Positions 25,174 to 35,381 are shown, counted from the stretch's first letter. The stretch is DNA of 64,000 nt from CALBPI01 sp039815365 (GCA_039815365.1 JBCBZK010000003.1:1-64000); one strand, 5' to 3'. A program made the numbers and translations. The notes: generated by a model from the sequence alone, not told the origin.

Positions 25174-26721
25174 ATGACACGACAATCAATCTACATGGTT
25201 GCGTCGGAGAACGGCGCATTGCCCGGTGGTAAGGCGGGCGGCGTCGGCGATGTCCTGCGTGATTTGCCGCGCGCGCTGGCGCGCAGAGGTCACGCCACAA
25301 CGGTCATCACCCCAGCATACGGTACGTTACACGAAACCCCGGGAATGCAACCGACCGGCACGCTGACAGTCTCGTTTGCCGGCGACACGCTGTCGGTGAC
25401 TGTGTTTGCGTACACGGATGTTTTTGACGTCACGCATGTTGTGTTGGAGCACGCGTTGTTCTCGCCAGATGGTAACGGTCAGATCTACCATGACGACGGT
25501 AGCGACCGACCGTTCGCCACAGATGCAGGGAAATTTGCACTGCTAAGCGTCAGCGCAGCGCAATGGCTACTCGACAATGCTGACGACCAACCGATAGTGC
25601 ATCTGCACGACTGGCATGCCGCATGGGTGCTGATGTTGCGTCAGCTTGATCCGGCATTTGCAGCAATGCGGCAATGGCGCATGGTGCTCACACTGCACAA
25701 TCTTGCGCTGCAAGGAATACGCCCGCGCCGTGATGATCCCTCATCATTCGAGCAATGGTTCGGTCATATCGAAGATACGGACAATATTCTCGGCGACCCG
25801 CGTTACTCAGATTGCGTGAACCCCATAGCCACCGCGATCCGGTTAGCCGATGCACTCAACACGGTCTCGCCTACCAATGCGCGTGAAATACTGCAGCCGA
25901 ATGACGCATCACGCAGCTTCCGCGGCGGTGAAGGTCTGGAGCACTTGCTGCGCGAGGCTGAAAGCAAAGGCAAGCTGCATGGCATCTTGAACGGCTGCGC
26001 CTACGATACGGACAAGAGCCGTGTGAGCTGGAGCGCGTTGCACCGGGCAGCCATAAAAACGGTCGAGTCATGGCAAACCAGTCAGCCACAGTTCGCCGGC
26101 GTGCATGCACTCGCACTGGGTTCGTTGGCACGCTTGCAATCGACTCCCGACATTATCGTCACAAGTGTTGGCCGGTTAACCGATCAAAAACTGGGCTTGC
26201 TGCTGCGGCGCGACGACACTGGCCGCAGCACGCTGCAAAAACTATTGGCATCGCTGCCTGAACGCGCCGTCGTGATGCTGTTGGGTAGCGGAGACCATGC
26301 GATCGAGCAAGATCTGGTGCAACACGCATTAAGCGATCCCCGGCTCGTTTTCATCCGTGGTTTCTCGGAAGCGCTCGCGGACTGCTGCTATCGCGCCGGT
26401 CAGTTGTTCTTAATGCCGAGCACGTTTGAACCCTGCGGGATTAGTCAGATGCTTGCGATGCGCGCCGGTCAACCCTGTCTGGTGCATGCGGTAGGCGGTT
26501 TGAACGACACCGTTAGCCATTTGACGACCGGCTTTCGCTTTACCGGTGATAGTGCCGACGCGCAATCCTCGAACTGCGTCTCGGCGCTGCGTCTGGCACA
26601 ACGGGTATTCTTTGATGAGCCAGATCGGTGGCACACGATTGCCGAGTCAGCTGCTGCCATGAGGTTCGAATGGGCCTCATCCGCCGAACACTATGAAAGA
26701 GCTATGTATGCCGTCAGTTGA
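25174..26721 (+). CDS. glgA: glycogen synthase (ADP-glucose)
   Basis: A 515-residue GT5 glycosyltransferase that extends alpha-1,4-glucan from ADP-glucose. The N-terminal substrate loop is KAGGVGDVLRDLPRAL, a variant of the usual KxGGL. VHLHDWHAAWV and LTLHNLALQG are family blocks. The C-terminal half has SVGRLTDQKLG and the conserved PSTFEPCGISQMLAMRAG with the catalytic glutamate region. It starts four bases after glgC, and its last 14 bases overlap glgB, suggesting coupled translation. Slightly longer than E. coli GlgA (477). Confidence 0.94.
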   Translation: MTRQSIYMVASENGALPGGKAGGVGDVLRDLPRALARRGHATTVITPAYGTLHETPGMQPTGTLTVSFAGDTLSVTVFAYTDVFDVTHVVLEHALFSPDGNGQIYHDDGSDRPFATDAGKFALLSVSAAQWLLDNADDQPIVHLHDWHAAWVLMLRQLDPAFAAMRQWRMVLTLHNLALQGIRPRRDDPSSFEQWFGHIEDTDNILGDPRYSDCVNPIATAIRLADALNTVSPTNAREILQPNDASRSFRGGEGLEHLLREAESKGKLHGILNGCAYDTDKSRVSWSALHRAAIKTVESWQTSQPQFAGVHALALGSLARLQSTPDIIVTSVGRLTDQKLGLLLRRDDTGRSTLQKLLASLPERAVVMLLGSGDHAIEQDLVQHALSDPRLVFIRGFSEALADCCYRAGQLFLMPSTFEPCGISQMLAMRAGQPCLVHAVGGLNDTVSHLTTGFRFTGDSADAQSSNCVSALRLAQRVFFDEPDRWHTIAESAAAMRFEWASSAEHYERAMYAVS

Positions 26722-28900
26722 GATTCCAGAGCCGGTTGATATCGACGACTTAAACAGACTGTCGCAAGGTCGGCACCACGACCCGTTCAGCCTGCTGGGC
26801 CCGCACTGCATTGATGGCACGCACGCTATTACTTGTTTCGCACCGAAAGCCCGGACCGTGCATGTGGTCACGCGCGACGGCGCGTTGGTGTGCCAGGCTG
26901 GCGTCATCACAGCGAACGGTATTTTCCGCGCTCCGTTAGCGAGCCCTTTGAAAGACTATCTGCTGCGCATGACCTGGCCGGATGGCAGCCAACGCGACGT
27001 GGAAGATCCTTACCGTTTTAGCGCATCGCTGGGTGATGTCGATCTGCACTTGCTCGGCCAGGGCAATCATATGGACATCTACAACGCGTTAGGTGCACAC
27101 GTGATGATGCATGAAGGCGTCGCTGGTACGCGCTTCGCAGTCTGGGCGCCCAACGCATCGCGCGTCAGCGTCGTTGGAGACTTCAACGAATGGAATGGCC
27201 TTGTGCACAGCATGCGCTTGCATCCCGGCATCGGTATCTGGGAGCTGTTCATCCCACACGTCGGTGTTGGTTCGCACTACAAATTCGAAGTGCTGGATCG
27301 TGACGGCGTGCTGTTGCCGTTGAAGACCGATCCATACGGCAACGCGTTCGAGGCACCGCCGAACAACGCCAGTATCGTGACAAAAAGCAACTACCGGTGG
27401 CAGGATAGCGAGTGGTGCAGCGCACGGCCGTCAGCACCGGAGCTCGATACCCCGCAGAGCATTTATGAAGTGCATTTGGGCAGCTGGCGTCGCAACGCGG
27501 ACGGAAGCTGGCTGAGCTATAGAGAGCTTGCCGAAACGCTGATTCCCTATGTTGCGGAAATGGGCTTTACCCACATCGAGCTTCTGCCGGTGACAGAACA
27601 CCCGTTCGACGGCTCATGGGGTTATCAACCTATTGGGATGTTTGCACCGACCTGGCGTTTCGGTTCACCCGATGACTTTCGCTTCTTTGTCGATCAGTGC
27701 CATGCAGCGGGCATCGGCGTGATTGTCGACTGGGTACCCGCGCATTTTCCGCGCGACGAACACGGTCTGGCGCAATTTGATGGCACGGCGCTTTATGAGC
27801 ACGCTGACCCTCGCAAAGGCGCGCATGCCGATTGGGGCACGTTGATCTTCAATTTCGGCCGCACTGAAGTGGTGAACTACCTGTTAGGCAGCGCGTTGTA
27901 TTGGGTGCGCGAATTTCATATCGACGGTCTGCGCGTCGATGCAGTTGCATCAATGTTGTACCTCGACTACAGCCGCGAAGATGGCGAGTGGCTGCCTAAC
28001 GAAAACGGCGGCAATGAAAATCTTGAAGCTGTCGAATTTCTGCGGCGACTCAACGAGCTTGTACATCAATACGGCGCCGTTACCTATGCCGAGGAATCTA
28101 CCGCTTGGCCTGGCGTGTCACGCCCTACCTTTAGTGGCGGACTTGGGTTTACCTACAAATGGAACATGGGTTGGATGAACGACACGCTCAGCTACATGAG
28201 CGAAGACCCGGTGCATCGACGCTACCACCACGACAAGATGACCTTTGGTTTGGTTTACGCGTTCGATGAGAATTTCGTCCTGCCGCTCTCTCACGATGAA
28301 GTCGTGCACGGCAAACGTTCGTTACTCAGCAGAATGCCGGGCGATGACTGGCAGCGGTTTGCCAATCTGCGCGCTTATCTTGCCGTGATGTTTTGTCACC
28401 CTGGCAAGAAGCTTTTGTTCATGGGTAGCGAGTTCGCCCAGCACGATGAATGGAACCACGAGAAATCGCTGGACTGGCATCTGACGGAGTTTGCACCACA
28501 TCGGGGCATGCAGCATTTGATACGCGATCTCAATCGACTGTATCGTTCAAGTGAGGCACTATTCCAACGTGACTTTGACGCACAAGGTTTCGCCTGGCTG
28601 GATTGGCAGGATGCAGAGCAAAGCATACTGGCATGGACGCGGGTCAACACCGAGGGCAAACGGATTGTCTGTATCGCGAACCTCACGCCGGTGGTACGCG
28701 CAGACTATCGCATCGGCGTGCCTGTCAGCGGCGAGTATCGCGAATTGTTGAACACTGATGCGGCTTTGTACGGCGGCTCTAACGTTGGCAACGGCGGCAC
28801 TATCACCGCATCGCAAATACCAAGCCACGGTCACGCAGCGTCACTATCGCTGACGTTACCGCCGTTGGCGACACTGATTCTAGAACCCAAAGACGATTAG
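26708..28900 (+). CDS. glgB: 1,4-alpha-glucan branching enzyme
   Basis: A 730-residue branching enzyme that cuts an alpha-1,4 chain and reattaches it as an alpha-1,6 branch. Domains: N-terminal GlgB-N module (about 10-105), CBM48 (about 110-210; TRFAVWAPNASRVSVVGDFN), GH13 catalytic domain (about 240-600) with GLRVDAVASMLYLDY (Asp), AEESTAWPGVSRP (Glu) and LSHDEVVHGKRSLL (Asp), and a C-terminal all-beta domain. The ATG at 26708 is preferred over 26693 because AAAGAG lies at ribosome-site distance; either start overlaps glgA. Length is close to E. coli GlgB (728). Confidence 0.94.
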   Translation: MPSVEIPEPVDIDDLNRLSQGRHHDPFSLLGPHCIDGTHAITCFAPKARTVHVVTRDGALVCQAGVITANGIFRAPLASPLKDYLLRMTWPDGSQRDVEDPYRFSASLGDVDLHLLGQGNHMDIYNALGAHVMMHEGVAGTRFAVWAPNASRVSVVGDFNEWNGLVHSMRLHPGIGIWELFIPHVGVGSHYKFEVLDRDGVLLPLKTDPYGNAFEAPPNNASIVTKSNYRWQDSEWCSARPSAPELDTPQSIYEVHLGSWRRNADGSWLSYRELAETLIPYVAEMGFTHIELLPVTEHPFDGSWGYQPIGMFAPTWRFGSPDDFRFFVDQCHAAGIGVIVDWVPAHFPRDEHGLAQFDGTALYEHADPRKGAHADWGTLIFNFGRTEVVNYLLGSALYWVREFHIDGLRVDAVASMLYLDYSREDGEWLPNENGGNENLEAVEFLRRLNELVHQYGAVTYAEESTAWPGVSRPTFSGGLGFTYKWNMGWMNDTLSYMSEDPVHRRYHHDKMTFGLVYAFDENFVLPLSHDEVVHGKRSLLSRMPGDDWQRFANLRAYLAVMFCHPGKKLLFMGSEFAQHDEWNHEKSLDWHLTEFAPHRGMQHLIRDLNRLYRSSEALFQRDFDAQGFAWLDWQDAEQSILAWTRVNTEGKRIVCIANLTPVVRADYRIGVPVSGEYRELLNTDAALYGGSNVGNGGTITASQIPSHGHAASLSLTLPPLATLILEPKDD

Positions 28901-28920
28901 CAGCCGGAGCTGCATCCCAA

Positions 28921-31413
28921 ATGAGCAATACACAACTGACATCAAACGCCGCACAAGAAATTATCGCCGAGCCTTTAGGCATGAGTGCAGACGATATCCT
29001 CAAAGACTTCCGTCACTATTTCACGCGGACGCTCGGTCAATCGGATACGGCGCAAGCACCGGGGTTCGGCTATCGTGCGTTGAGCTACGCCATCCGCGAT
29101 CGCATCATGGAACAGTGGAGCAACACGCGACAATTGCAAAGCGATAGCGGTGCGCGCAAGACGTGCTATTTGTCTTTGGAATTTCTAATGGGCCGGCTAC
29201 TCAATAACGCGATGCTCAGTATCGACGTAGAACCTGCCGCGCGAGAGGCTATGCATCGCGTTGGTGTTGAACTCGAACAAATGATTGATTGCGAACGCGA
29301 CGCAGGCTTAGGCAACGGCGGACTTGGCAGGCTGGCAGCCTGCTTTCTTGATAGTTGCGCGACGCTCGCGTTACCGGTTACCGGGTATGGCATCCGCTAC
29401 CGTTACGGGATGTTCCATCAGCAAATTCGTGACGGTTTCCAGGTTGAAGAACCTGACCAGTGGCTTGCCGATGGTTTCGCGTGGGAGATTCGGCGCCGTG
29501 AGCTTGCACAGACGGTGCAGTTTGGCGGCTACACCGAATCCTATCGCAATGCCAAAGGCCATATTGCGTTTCGCTGGGTCAGCAGCGATGACGTTGTCGC
29601 TGTACCTTACGACGTACCTGTGCCTGGCTATCGTAACGGCGTGGTCAATACCTTGCGTTTGTGGTCAGCCGCCGCTGCCGAAGAATTCGATCTCGGCGAA
29701 TTCAATGCGGGAAGCTATGCTGATGCCGTTGCCGAGCGCAACGCCGCCGAGAACATCACAATGGTGTTGTATCCGAACGCCACCACCGAGAACGGTCAGG
29801 TGTTACGGCTGCGTCAACAGTATTTTCTTGCCAGCGCCAGCCTGAAAGATACGTTGCGCGATTGGTGCGAACATCACGGTGATGACTTCACGCAATTTGC
29901 AGACAAACATTGCTTCCAGTTAAACGACACGCACCCGGCAGTCGCTGTCGCCGAGCTCATGCGACTGTTGATGGATGAGCATGGATTCGGCTGGGATGAA
30001 GCATGGTCAGTGACCACCAAAACGATGGCCTACACCAATCACACCTTGCTACCCGAAGCATTGGAGCTGTGGCCTGTTTCATTGTTCCGGCAATTGCTGC
30101 CACGCCTCACTGAGATCATTTACGAAATCAACGCACGCTTCCTTCGCCAGGTATCAAGACGCTGGCCTGGCGACGTCGACAAGCTGCGCAGCATGTCGTT
30201 GATCGCGGAAGACGGCGAACCTATGTTGCGCATGGCGTATCTGGCGATTGTCGGCAGCTTCTCGGTGAATGGCGTTGCAGCGCTGCATTCCGAACTGCTC
30301 AAAGAGGGTTTGTTTGCAGATTTCTATGCGCTGTGGCCGGAAAAATTCAACAACAAGACGAACGGCGTGACACAACGCCGGTGGCTTGCCGCGTGCAACC
30401 CGACGTTGTCAGAACTCATCAGCAAGCGCATCGGCGACGCGTGGGTCACCGATTTGCCCGCGCTCAAAGCGCTCGCGCCACTCGCTGACGATGCCGCATT
30501 CCGTGGCGCATGGCGTGCGGTGAAACAACATAATAAAGCACTGCTCGCTACAATGATTACTGAACGCACGGGTATCGAGCTGTCCCATGAAATGCTGTTT
30601 GACGTTCAGGTCAAACGCATACACGAATACAAGCGCCAATTGCTTAACGTGTTACATGCCATTCATCGGTACATTCGTATTTGCAACGGCGATACTGATG
30701 GCATGGTGCCGCGCGCCATTATTATTGGCGGGAAAGCAGCACCTGGCTATGTCATGGCTAAGCGCATCATCAAACTCATCAACAATGTCGCGACTGTCAT
30801 CAACTCTGACCCTCGCACCGATGGCTTGCTGCGTGTTGTGTTTTATCCCGACTACAACGTCTCCGCAATGGAGCGGATCTGCCCCGCGGCCGATCTTTCA
30901 GAGCAAATCTCGACAGCGGGTAAGGAAGCATCCGGTACCGGCAATATGAAGTTCATGATGAACGGTGCGCTGACCATTGGCACACTGGACGGCGCTAACG
31001 TTGAGATACGCGAAGCGGTCGGTGATGAAAATTTCTTCTTGTTCGGCCTCAACGTCGATGAAGTTGCCAGCGCGCGAAACGATTACAACCCTGGCGCGAT
31101 TATCGCCGCAGATCCGGGGCTTTCAGCTGTGATGCAGCTGCTGGAATCGGCACACTTCAACCAGTACGAACCGAATATCTACGACGATATTTTGAACGCG
31201 CTGCGTGATCCGCATGACGCCTGGATGACCATTGCCGACTTCGGTGCGTTCATCGAAGCGCAAGACCGGGTTGATGCCGCGTATTCGAATCAAGCGCAGT
31301 GGACCCGCATGAGCATTCTTAACACCGCACACTCGGGACAGTTCTCAACGGATCGCACGATGCAGGATTACAACGACGACATCTGGCACCTGGAGCCGTT
31401 GAAGTCGCCGTGA
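28921..31413 (+). CDS. glgP: glycogen/maltodextrin phosphorylase
   Basis: An 830-residue GT35 phosphorylase releasing glucose-1-phosphate from alpha-1,4-glucan ends. The N-terminal part has LSLEFLMGRLLNNA and DAGLGNGGLGRLAACFLDS. The C-terminal PLP site is EASGTGNMKFMMNGALT, with the Schiff-base lysine in NMKFMMNG. LNDTHPAVAVAELMR is another conserved block. It works with the neighbouring debranching enzyme GlgX, whose GTG start overlaps this gene's stop by four bases. It may also use maltodextrins from MalQ. Confidence 0.95.
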   Translation: MSNTQLTSNAAQEIIAEPLGMSADDILKDFRHYFTRTLGQSDTAQAPGFGYRALSYAIRDRIMEQWSNTRQLQSDSGARKTCYLSLEFLMGRLLNNAMLSIDVEPAAREAMHRVGVELEQMIDCERDAGLGNGGLGRLAACFLDSCATLALPVTGYGIRYRYGMFHQQIRDGFQVEEPDQWLADGFAWEIRRRELAQTVQFGGYTESYRNAKGHIAFRWVSSDDVVAVPYDVPVPGYRNGVVNTLRLWSAAAAEEFDLGEFNAGSYADAVAERNAAENITMVLYPNATTENGQVLRLRQQYFLASASLKDTLRDWCEHHGDDFTQFADKHCFQLNDTHPAVAVAELMRLLMDEHGFGWDEAWSVTTKTMAYTNHTLLPEALELWPVSLFRQLLPRLTEIIYEINARFLRQVSRRWPGDVDKLRSMSLIAEDGEPMLRMAYLAIVGSFSVNGVAALHSELLKEGLFADFYALWPEKFNNKTNGVTQRRWLAACNPTLSELISKRIGDAWVTDLPALKALAPLADDAAFRGAWRAVKQHNKALLATMITERTGIELSHEMLFDVQVKRIHEYKRQLLNVLHAIHRYIRICNGDTDGMVPRAIIIGGKAAPGYVMAKRIIKLINNVATVINSDPRTDGLLRVVFYPDYNVSAMERICPAADLSEQISTAGKEASGTGNMKFMMNGALTIGTLDGANVEIREAVGDENFFLFGLNVDEVASARNDYNPGAIIAADPGLSAVMQLLESAHFNQYEPNIYDDILNALRDPHDAWMTIADFGAFIEAQDRVDAAYSNQAQWTRMSILNTAHSGQFSTDRTMQDYNDDIWHLEPLKSP

Positions 31414-33452
31414 CCATCCTGCCCGGCGACCCTACCTGCCTCGGCGCGACCGCGCGCGACGGCGGGGTGAACTTCGCGTTGTATTCGGCTGCCGCAACAG
31501 ACGTCGAGCTGTGCCTGTTCGATGCCGATGGACAGCAGACGCACCGACTCAAGATGCCTGCGCAACACGCAGATGTCTGGCACGGCTTTGTGCCAAACAT
31601 CGCAGCCGGCCAACGCTACGGCTACCGGGTTCACGGACCATGGGCGCCTGACGCCGGACATTGGTTCAATCCAAGCAAACTGCTGATTGACCCGTACGCC
31701 CGAGCATTGAGCGGCAATGTCACCTGGCATCCGGCTTTGTTCGCCAGCAATGCATCGCAACCCGCGCTCTTTTATAGTGTCGATAGCGCGCCCTACATAC
31801 CACGCGGCATCGTCACTGACGCCGTGATAGCAGTGTCGTCAAGGCCGCTCAGGCAATGGCAAGACACCGTTATTTGCGAGACGAACGTGCGTGGCTACAC
31901 CATGCGCCACCCAGATCTGAGCGACACCGAGCGTGGTCGTTTTGCCGGCTTGAGCAATGCCAGGATTATCGACAGGCTGCGTGCACTGGGCATCACCGCT
32001 ATTGAATTGTTGCCGGTTCACGCGTTCGTGGACGAGCAGTTTCTGACCGAGAAACATCTCGCCAATGCCTGGGGTTACAACACGCTCAATTTTTTCTCGC
32101 CCATGAATCGCTACGCGGGTCACGCGCCACGCGAAGAATTCCGCAGCATGGTTCAGTCGCTGCACGACGCCAATATCGAAGTGATTCTGGATGTTGTGTA
32201 CAACCACACCGCCGAGGGGGGCCGTGGCGGTCCGAATCTCACCTTCCGCGGTATCGATAACCTGACCTACTATCGTGTGATGCCGGACCAACCAGGCGTC
32301 TACATCAACGACACGGGCACTGGCAACACAATGAACGCTGACAATGAAATCGTGCAGTCGCTCGTGGTCGACAGCTTGCGTTATTGGGCGCGAGATATGG
32401 GCGTGGATGGTTTTCGTTTCGATCTGGCACCCATTCTGGGCAGGGAGTTCACCGGTTACGATCGGGAGCATGCGCTGCTACACAAGATCAGCACCGACAC
32501 TGTGCTGCGCCATTGCAAATTGATTGCGGAGCCTTGGGACATTGGTCCGGGCGGTTATCAGCTCGGTAACTTTCCGCCGTCATGGTCAGAATGGAACGAC
32601 CGCTACCGCGATACGCTGCGTCAATATTGGCGCGGCGATGATCGACAAGCGCCTGCATTGGCTCGACGTGTGCACGGCTCCGCTGACATTTTCGAATCCG
32701 GTGGACGCCAACCGCGCGCCAGCATTAACTTCATCACCAGTCACGACGGCTTTACACTGCGCGACGTTGTCAGCTATTCAAGACCACACAATTTGGCCAA
32801 TGGCGAAGACAACAGAGACGGCCACCAACACAACTTCAGCGACAACCATGGCGCTGAAGGTGACACTGACGACGCGGCAATCCTCGCCGTTCGTGCCCGC
32901 CAGCAACGCAACTTGCTCGCGACACTGGCGTTCTCACAAGGCACGCCGATGCTGTTGGCCGGCGATGAAATCTCGCACTCCCAGGCCGGCAACAATAACG
33001 CGTATGCGCAAGACAACGACATCAGTTGGATTCAGTGGGATCGCGCCGATCAGCAGCTGGAACAAGATGTCGCAACCCTGTTAGCGCTGCGTCGCGAAAC
33101 ACCGTTGCTGCGCCAGTCACGTTACCGCCACGGTGAGAACACCAACGCACGCGCACTACGCAGTATTGAATGGTTAGCGCCGTCCGGTGAAGAGCTACAT
33201 GGTCTCGATTGGCACCACACCAGAGCGATGACGCTCTTGCTGTGCGATACCGATGACCTGCCGGAGGCACCGCACGCCGCTGTTGCGTTGATGATGAACC
33301 CGACAGAGACCGCGCTGTCGTTCACGTTGCCGGTTGTTGCGGATTCCGGCAAATGGCATATCGCCTACCATTCCACCGTAAGCCCACTGACGCTCGCCGA
33401 ACGCACCGTCCAGCTACCTGATAAAGCGATCGCTTTGCTGCGCTGGCACTAA
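31410..33452 (+). CDS. glgX: glycogen debranching enzyme
   Basis: A 680-residue isoamylase-type GH13 enzyme that hydrolyses alpha-1,6 branches left by GlgP. An N-terminal CBM48 (LGATARDGGVNFALYSAAAT) is followed by the catalytic domain: VILDVVYNHTAEGG, GFRFDLAPILG (nucleophile Asp), LIAEPWDIGPGGYQ (acid/base Glu) and TSHDGFTLRDVVSYS (Asp). HNLANGEDNRDG is a GlgX hallmark. The start is GTG at 31410, inside the glgP stop (GTGA), the only in-frame start giving the full CBM48. Last gene of the glg cluster; no terminator is evident after it. Confidence 0.94.
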   Translation: MTILPGDPTCLGATARDGGVNFALYSAAATDVELCLFDADGQQTHRLKMPAQHADVWHGFVPNIAAGQRYGYRVHGPWAPDAGHWFNPSKLLIDPYARALSGNVTWHPALFASNASQPALFYSVDSAPYIPRGIVTDAVIAVSSRPLRQWQDTVICETNVRGYTMRHPDLSDTERGRFAGLSNARIIDRLRALGITAIELLPVHAFVDEQFLTEKHLANAWGYNTLNFFSPMNRYAGHAPREEFRSMVQSLHDANIEVILDVVYNHTAEGGRGGPNLTFRGIDNLTYYRVMPDQPGVYINDTGTGNTMNADNEIVQSLVVDSLRYWARDMGVDGFRFDLAPILGREFTGYDREHALLHKISTDTVLRHCKLIAEPWDIGPGGYQLGNFPPSWSEWNDRYRDTLRQYWRGDDRQAPALARRVHGSADIFESGGRQPRASINFITSHDGFTLRDVVSYSRPHNLANGEDNRDGHQHNFSDNHGAEGDTDDAAILAVRARQQRNLLATLAFSQGTPMLLAGDEISHSQAGNNNAYAQDNDISWIQWDRADQQLEQDVATLLALRRETPLLRQSRYRHGENTNARALRSIEWLAPSGEELHGLDWHHTRAMTLLLCDTDDLPEAPHAAVALMMNPTETALSFTLPVVADSGKWHIAYHSTVSPLTLAERTVQLPDKAIALLRWH

Positions 33453-33541
33453 CGTCCAACGTCTGTCGATTCACCGCAGACCATCGCGATTGCGTTAGAA
33501 TGTGGTGTTAGCACACGCATCTATAGATAGGAACAGCACTG

Positions 33542-34570
33542 GTGATTCAGACAGACGTAGTGATTGTAGGCGCAGGCCCTTGCGGCTTGTTTCAGGTTTT
33601 TGAATTGGGTCTGCTTGGACTCAAGGCGCACGTTGTGGACTCCATCAAACAACCTGGCGGTCAATGTACCGAGCTGTATCCCGACAAACCGATCTACGAC
33701 ATTCCTGCCGTACCCGTATGCACGGGCGAGGAGCTCACAGACAACCTACTCAAACAAATCGAACCGTTCGGTGCCACGATGCATCTGGGAGAGGAAGTCA
33801 CGCAGCTCGAGCGCACGAGCGATGACCGGTTTCATGTGACGACAAGTAATGGAACACAATTTGACGCTGGCGCGGTCGTGATTGCCGCCGGGGTCGGTTC
33901 GTTCCAGCCACGCCAGATCCGGGCCGAGAACGTGGCCGACTATGAAGGCACCAGCATCGTTTACCGAGTGCGCAACCCGGAACAATACGCCGGCAAGCAC
34001 CTCGTCGTATTCGGTGGTGGCGACTCTGCGCTAGATTGGTTGTTGGCATTGCAGCCTACCGCACAATCCATAACGTTAGTGCACCGTCGCGATGAATATC
34101 GTGGCGTTGATGCATCAGTGGCGAAAATGCGTGCCCTCGCCGCTTCTGGCGACGTCACGATTATCGAAAATGCCAAGGCAACCGCCTTCAACGGTGAGCA
34201 CAGCGTATTGCAATCCGTCGATGTCAAAACCAAAGCGGGCGAGATGCACACACTGCGCGCGGACCATGCGCTGGTGTTTTTCGGGCTTGCACCAAAGCTC
34301 GGCCCAATTGCCGATTGGGGATTGGACATCAACCGCAAGACGATCAATGTCGATACCGAAAAATTCGAAACGAATGAGCCTGGCATCTTTGCCGTGGGTG
34401 ATATCAATTTCTATCCCGGCAAGAAGAAATTAATCCTATCGGGCTTCCATGAGGCCGCGTTGGCTGCGTTCGCCATCAAAGCGCGCCTGGAACCCGGACG
34501 CAAAGTGCATCTGCAGTACACGACCACGAGTCCGGTGATGCATGAGCGCCTCGGTATCAACGACGAATAG
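33542..34570 (+). CDS. ferredoxin/flavodoxin-NADP+ reductase, thioredoxin-reductase-like
   Basis: A 342-residue flavoenzyme of the type 2 FNR group. FAD site: VVIVGAGPCGLFQVFELGL (Gly10-Gly15). The following QPGGQCTELYPDKPIYDIP is characteristic of this group. NADPH site: VVFGGGDSALDWLLAL (about residues 155-170). A C-terminal FAD block reads PGIFAVGDINFYPGKKK. There is no CxxC redox pair, which separates it from true thioredoxin reductase. It moves electrons between NADPH and ferredoxin or flavodoxin. The start is GTG at 33542. TAGAAT at 33496-33501 may be its -10 box. Confidence 0.9.
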   Translation: MIQTDVVIVGAGPCGLFQVFELGLLGLKAHVVDSIKQPGGQCTELYPDKPIYDIPAVPVCTGEELTDNLLKQIEPFGATMHLGEEVTQLERTSDDRFHVTTSNGTQFDAGAVVIAAGVGSFQPRQIRAENVADYEGTSIVYRVRNPEQYAGKHLVVFGGGDSALDWLLALQPTAQSITLVHRRDEYRGVDASVAKMRALAASGDVTIIENAKATAFNGEHSVLQSVDVKTKAGEMHTLRADHALVFFGLAPKLGPIADWGLDINRKTINVDTEKFETNEPGIFAVGDINFYPGKKKLILSGFHEAALAAFAIKARLEPGRKVHLQYTTTSPVMHERLGINDE

Positions 34571-34612
34571 GCTCGTTATGTAAAGCAATCAATCGATGTA
34601 TTGGATAGGCAT

Positions 34613-34626
34613 GTGACTCAAGTCAC
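34613..34626. promoter_or_regulatory. short perfect palindrome upstream of tetR
   Basis: GTGACT-CA-AGTCAC, with six-base perfect arms, lies in the AT-rich gap about 90 bases before the TetR gene. It could be an operator or a weak hairpin. Confidence 0.35.
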
Positions 34627-34660
34627 TGTTTATTAGATTTTTTTGAATTTTTTCGATTTA

Positions 34661-34682
34661 TCTATTGCAATAATTCAATAGA
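34661..34682. promoter_or_regulatory. candidate TetR operator
   Basis: TCTATTG-CAATAATT-CAATAGA has perfect seven-base arms. It lies 29 bases upstream of the tetR start in a promoter-like AT-rich stretch. Its size and position fit an autoregulatory TetR operator. Confidence 0.55.
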
Positions 34683-34710
34683 CCTATAGAATTCCGCATC
34701 ACTTGATTGG

Positions 34711-35325
34711 ATGCTGACGTCTATGGCCGCACAACCCCACCCACGCTATGAGCAACAGAAGCTAGCTGCAGTACGTGCTGCCGCCAGCGTGTTTGCTGAT
34801 CTGGGCTATCACGGCGCTAGCACCAAGCTGATCGCCGAGCGCATGGGTATCAAGCAGGCGAGCCTTTACTACTACTTCAAGTCCAAGCAGCAAGCGTTGG
34901 TCGAGGTGTGTCTGTATGGCCTCGAAAACTACGTCGAGCGACTCACCGTCATTGCAAACACGCGTCAGCCATTTGCAGCGCAACTGTTATCGGTCTTTAA
35001 CGCCCACTTTGCCGCGTACCGCGAAAAAAACGAAGCGCTGAAAGTCTACAACGACGAACGACTGTACTTGCCCGAAGACGCGCGCTCAGAGCTCAAGGAA
35101 TTGGGCAGCGGCTATCGACAAGTATTGGAGTCGCTCTTCGAAAAAGCGGTTACAGCAGGCGACTTGCGCCGCGATGTGGATTGCCACTTCGCCGCCCAGG
35201 CGGTCATCGGGATCGGTAACGCATGGGGCGACCTGATCGTGCGCGACTCAGAACTGGATGTCATCAACTTGGCGCAGAAATGCACCGACATGATGCTCAA
35301 TGGATTTGCGGAGTCAGACGCATAA
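34711..35325 (+). CDS. TetR family transcriptional regulator
   Basis: A 204-residue regulator. The N-terminal TetR DNA-binding domain spans residues about 12-60, with VFADLGYHGASTKLIAERMG followed by KQASLYYYFKSKQQALVEV. An all-helical ligand domain follows. Two starts are possible (34711 and 34723), both after the palindrome at 34661-34682. It lies 56 bases upstream of the sulfate-activation genes in the same orientation, so it may regulate them as well as itself. The ligand is unknown; fatty-acid or acyl-CoA binding TetR proteins have a similar layout. Confidence 0.87.
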   Translation: MLTSMAAQPHPRYEQQKLAAVRAAASVFADLGYHGASTKLIAERMGIKQASLYYYFKSKQQALVEVCLYGLENYVERLTVIANTRQPFAAQLLSVFNAHFAAYREKNEALKVYNDERLYLPEDARSELKELGSGYRQVLESLFEKAVTAGDLRRDVDCHFAAQAVIGIGNAWGDLIVRDSELDVINLAQKCTDMMLNGFAESDA

Positions 35326-35381
35326 GCGCCGGCTCCTTGTATTTGGATAAAACAACACGCAATCACCACTAAGGAATCATT

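Noticed and set aside
31839..32471. 210-residue minus-strand ORF inside glgX
   Set aside because: It is antisense to a well-conserved catalytic domain, with no supporting motif or ribosome site.
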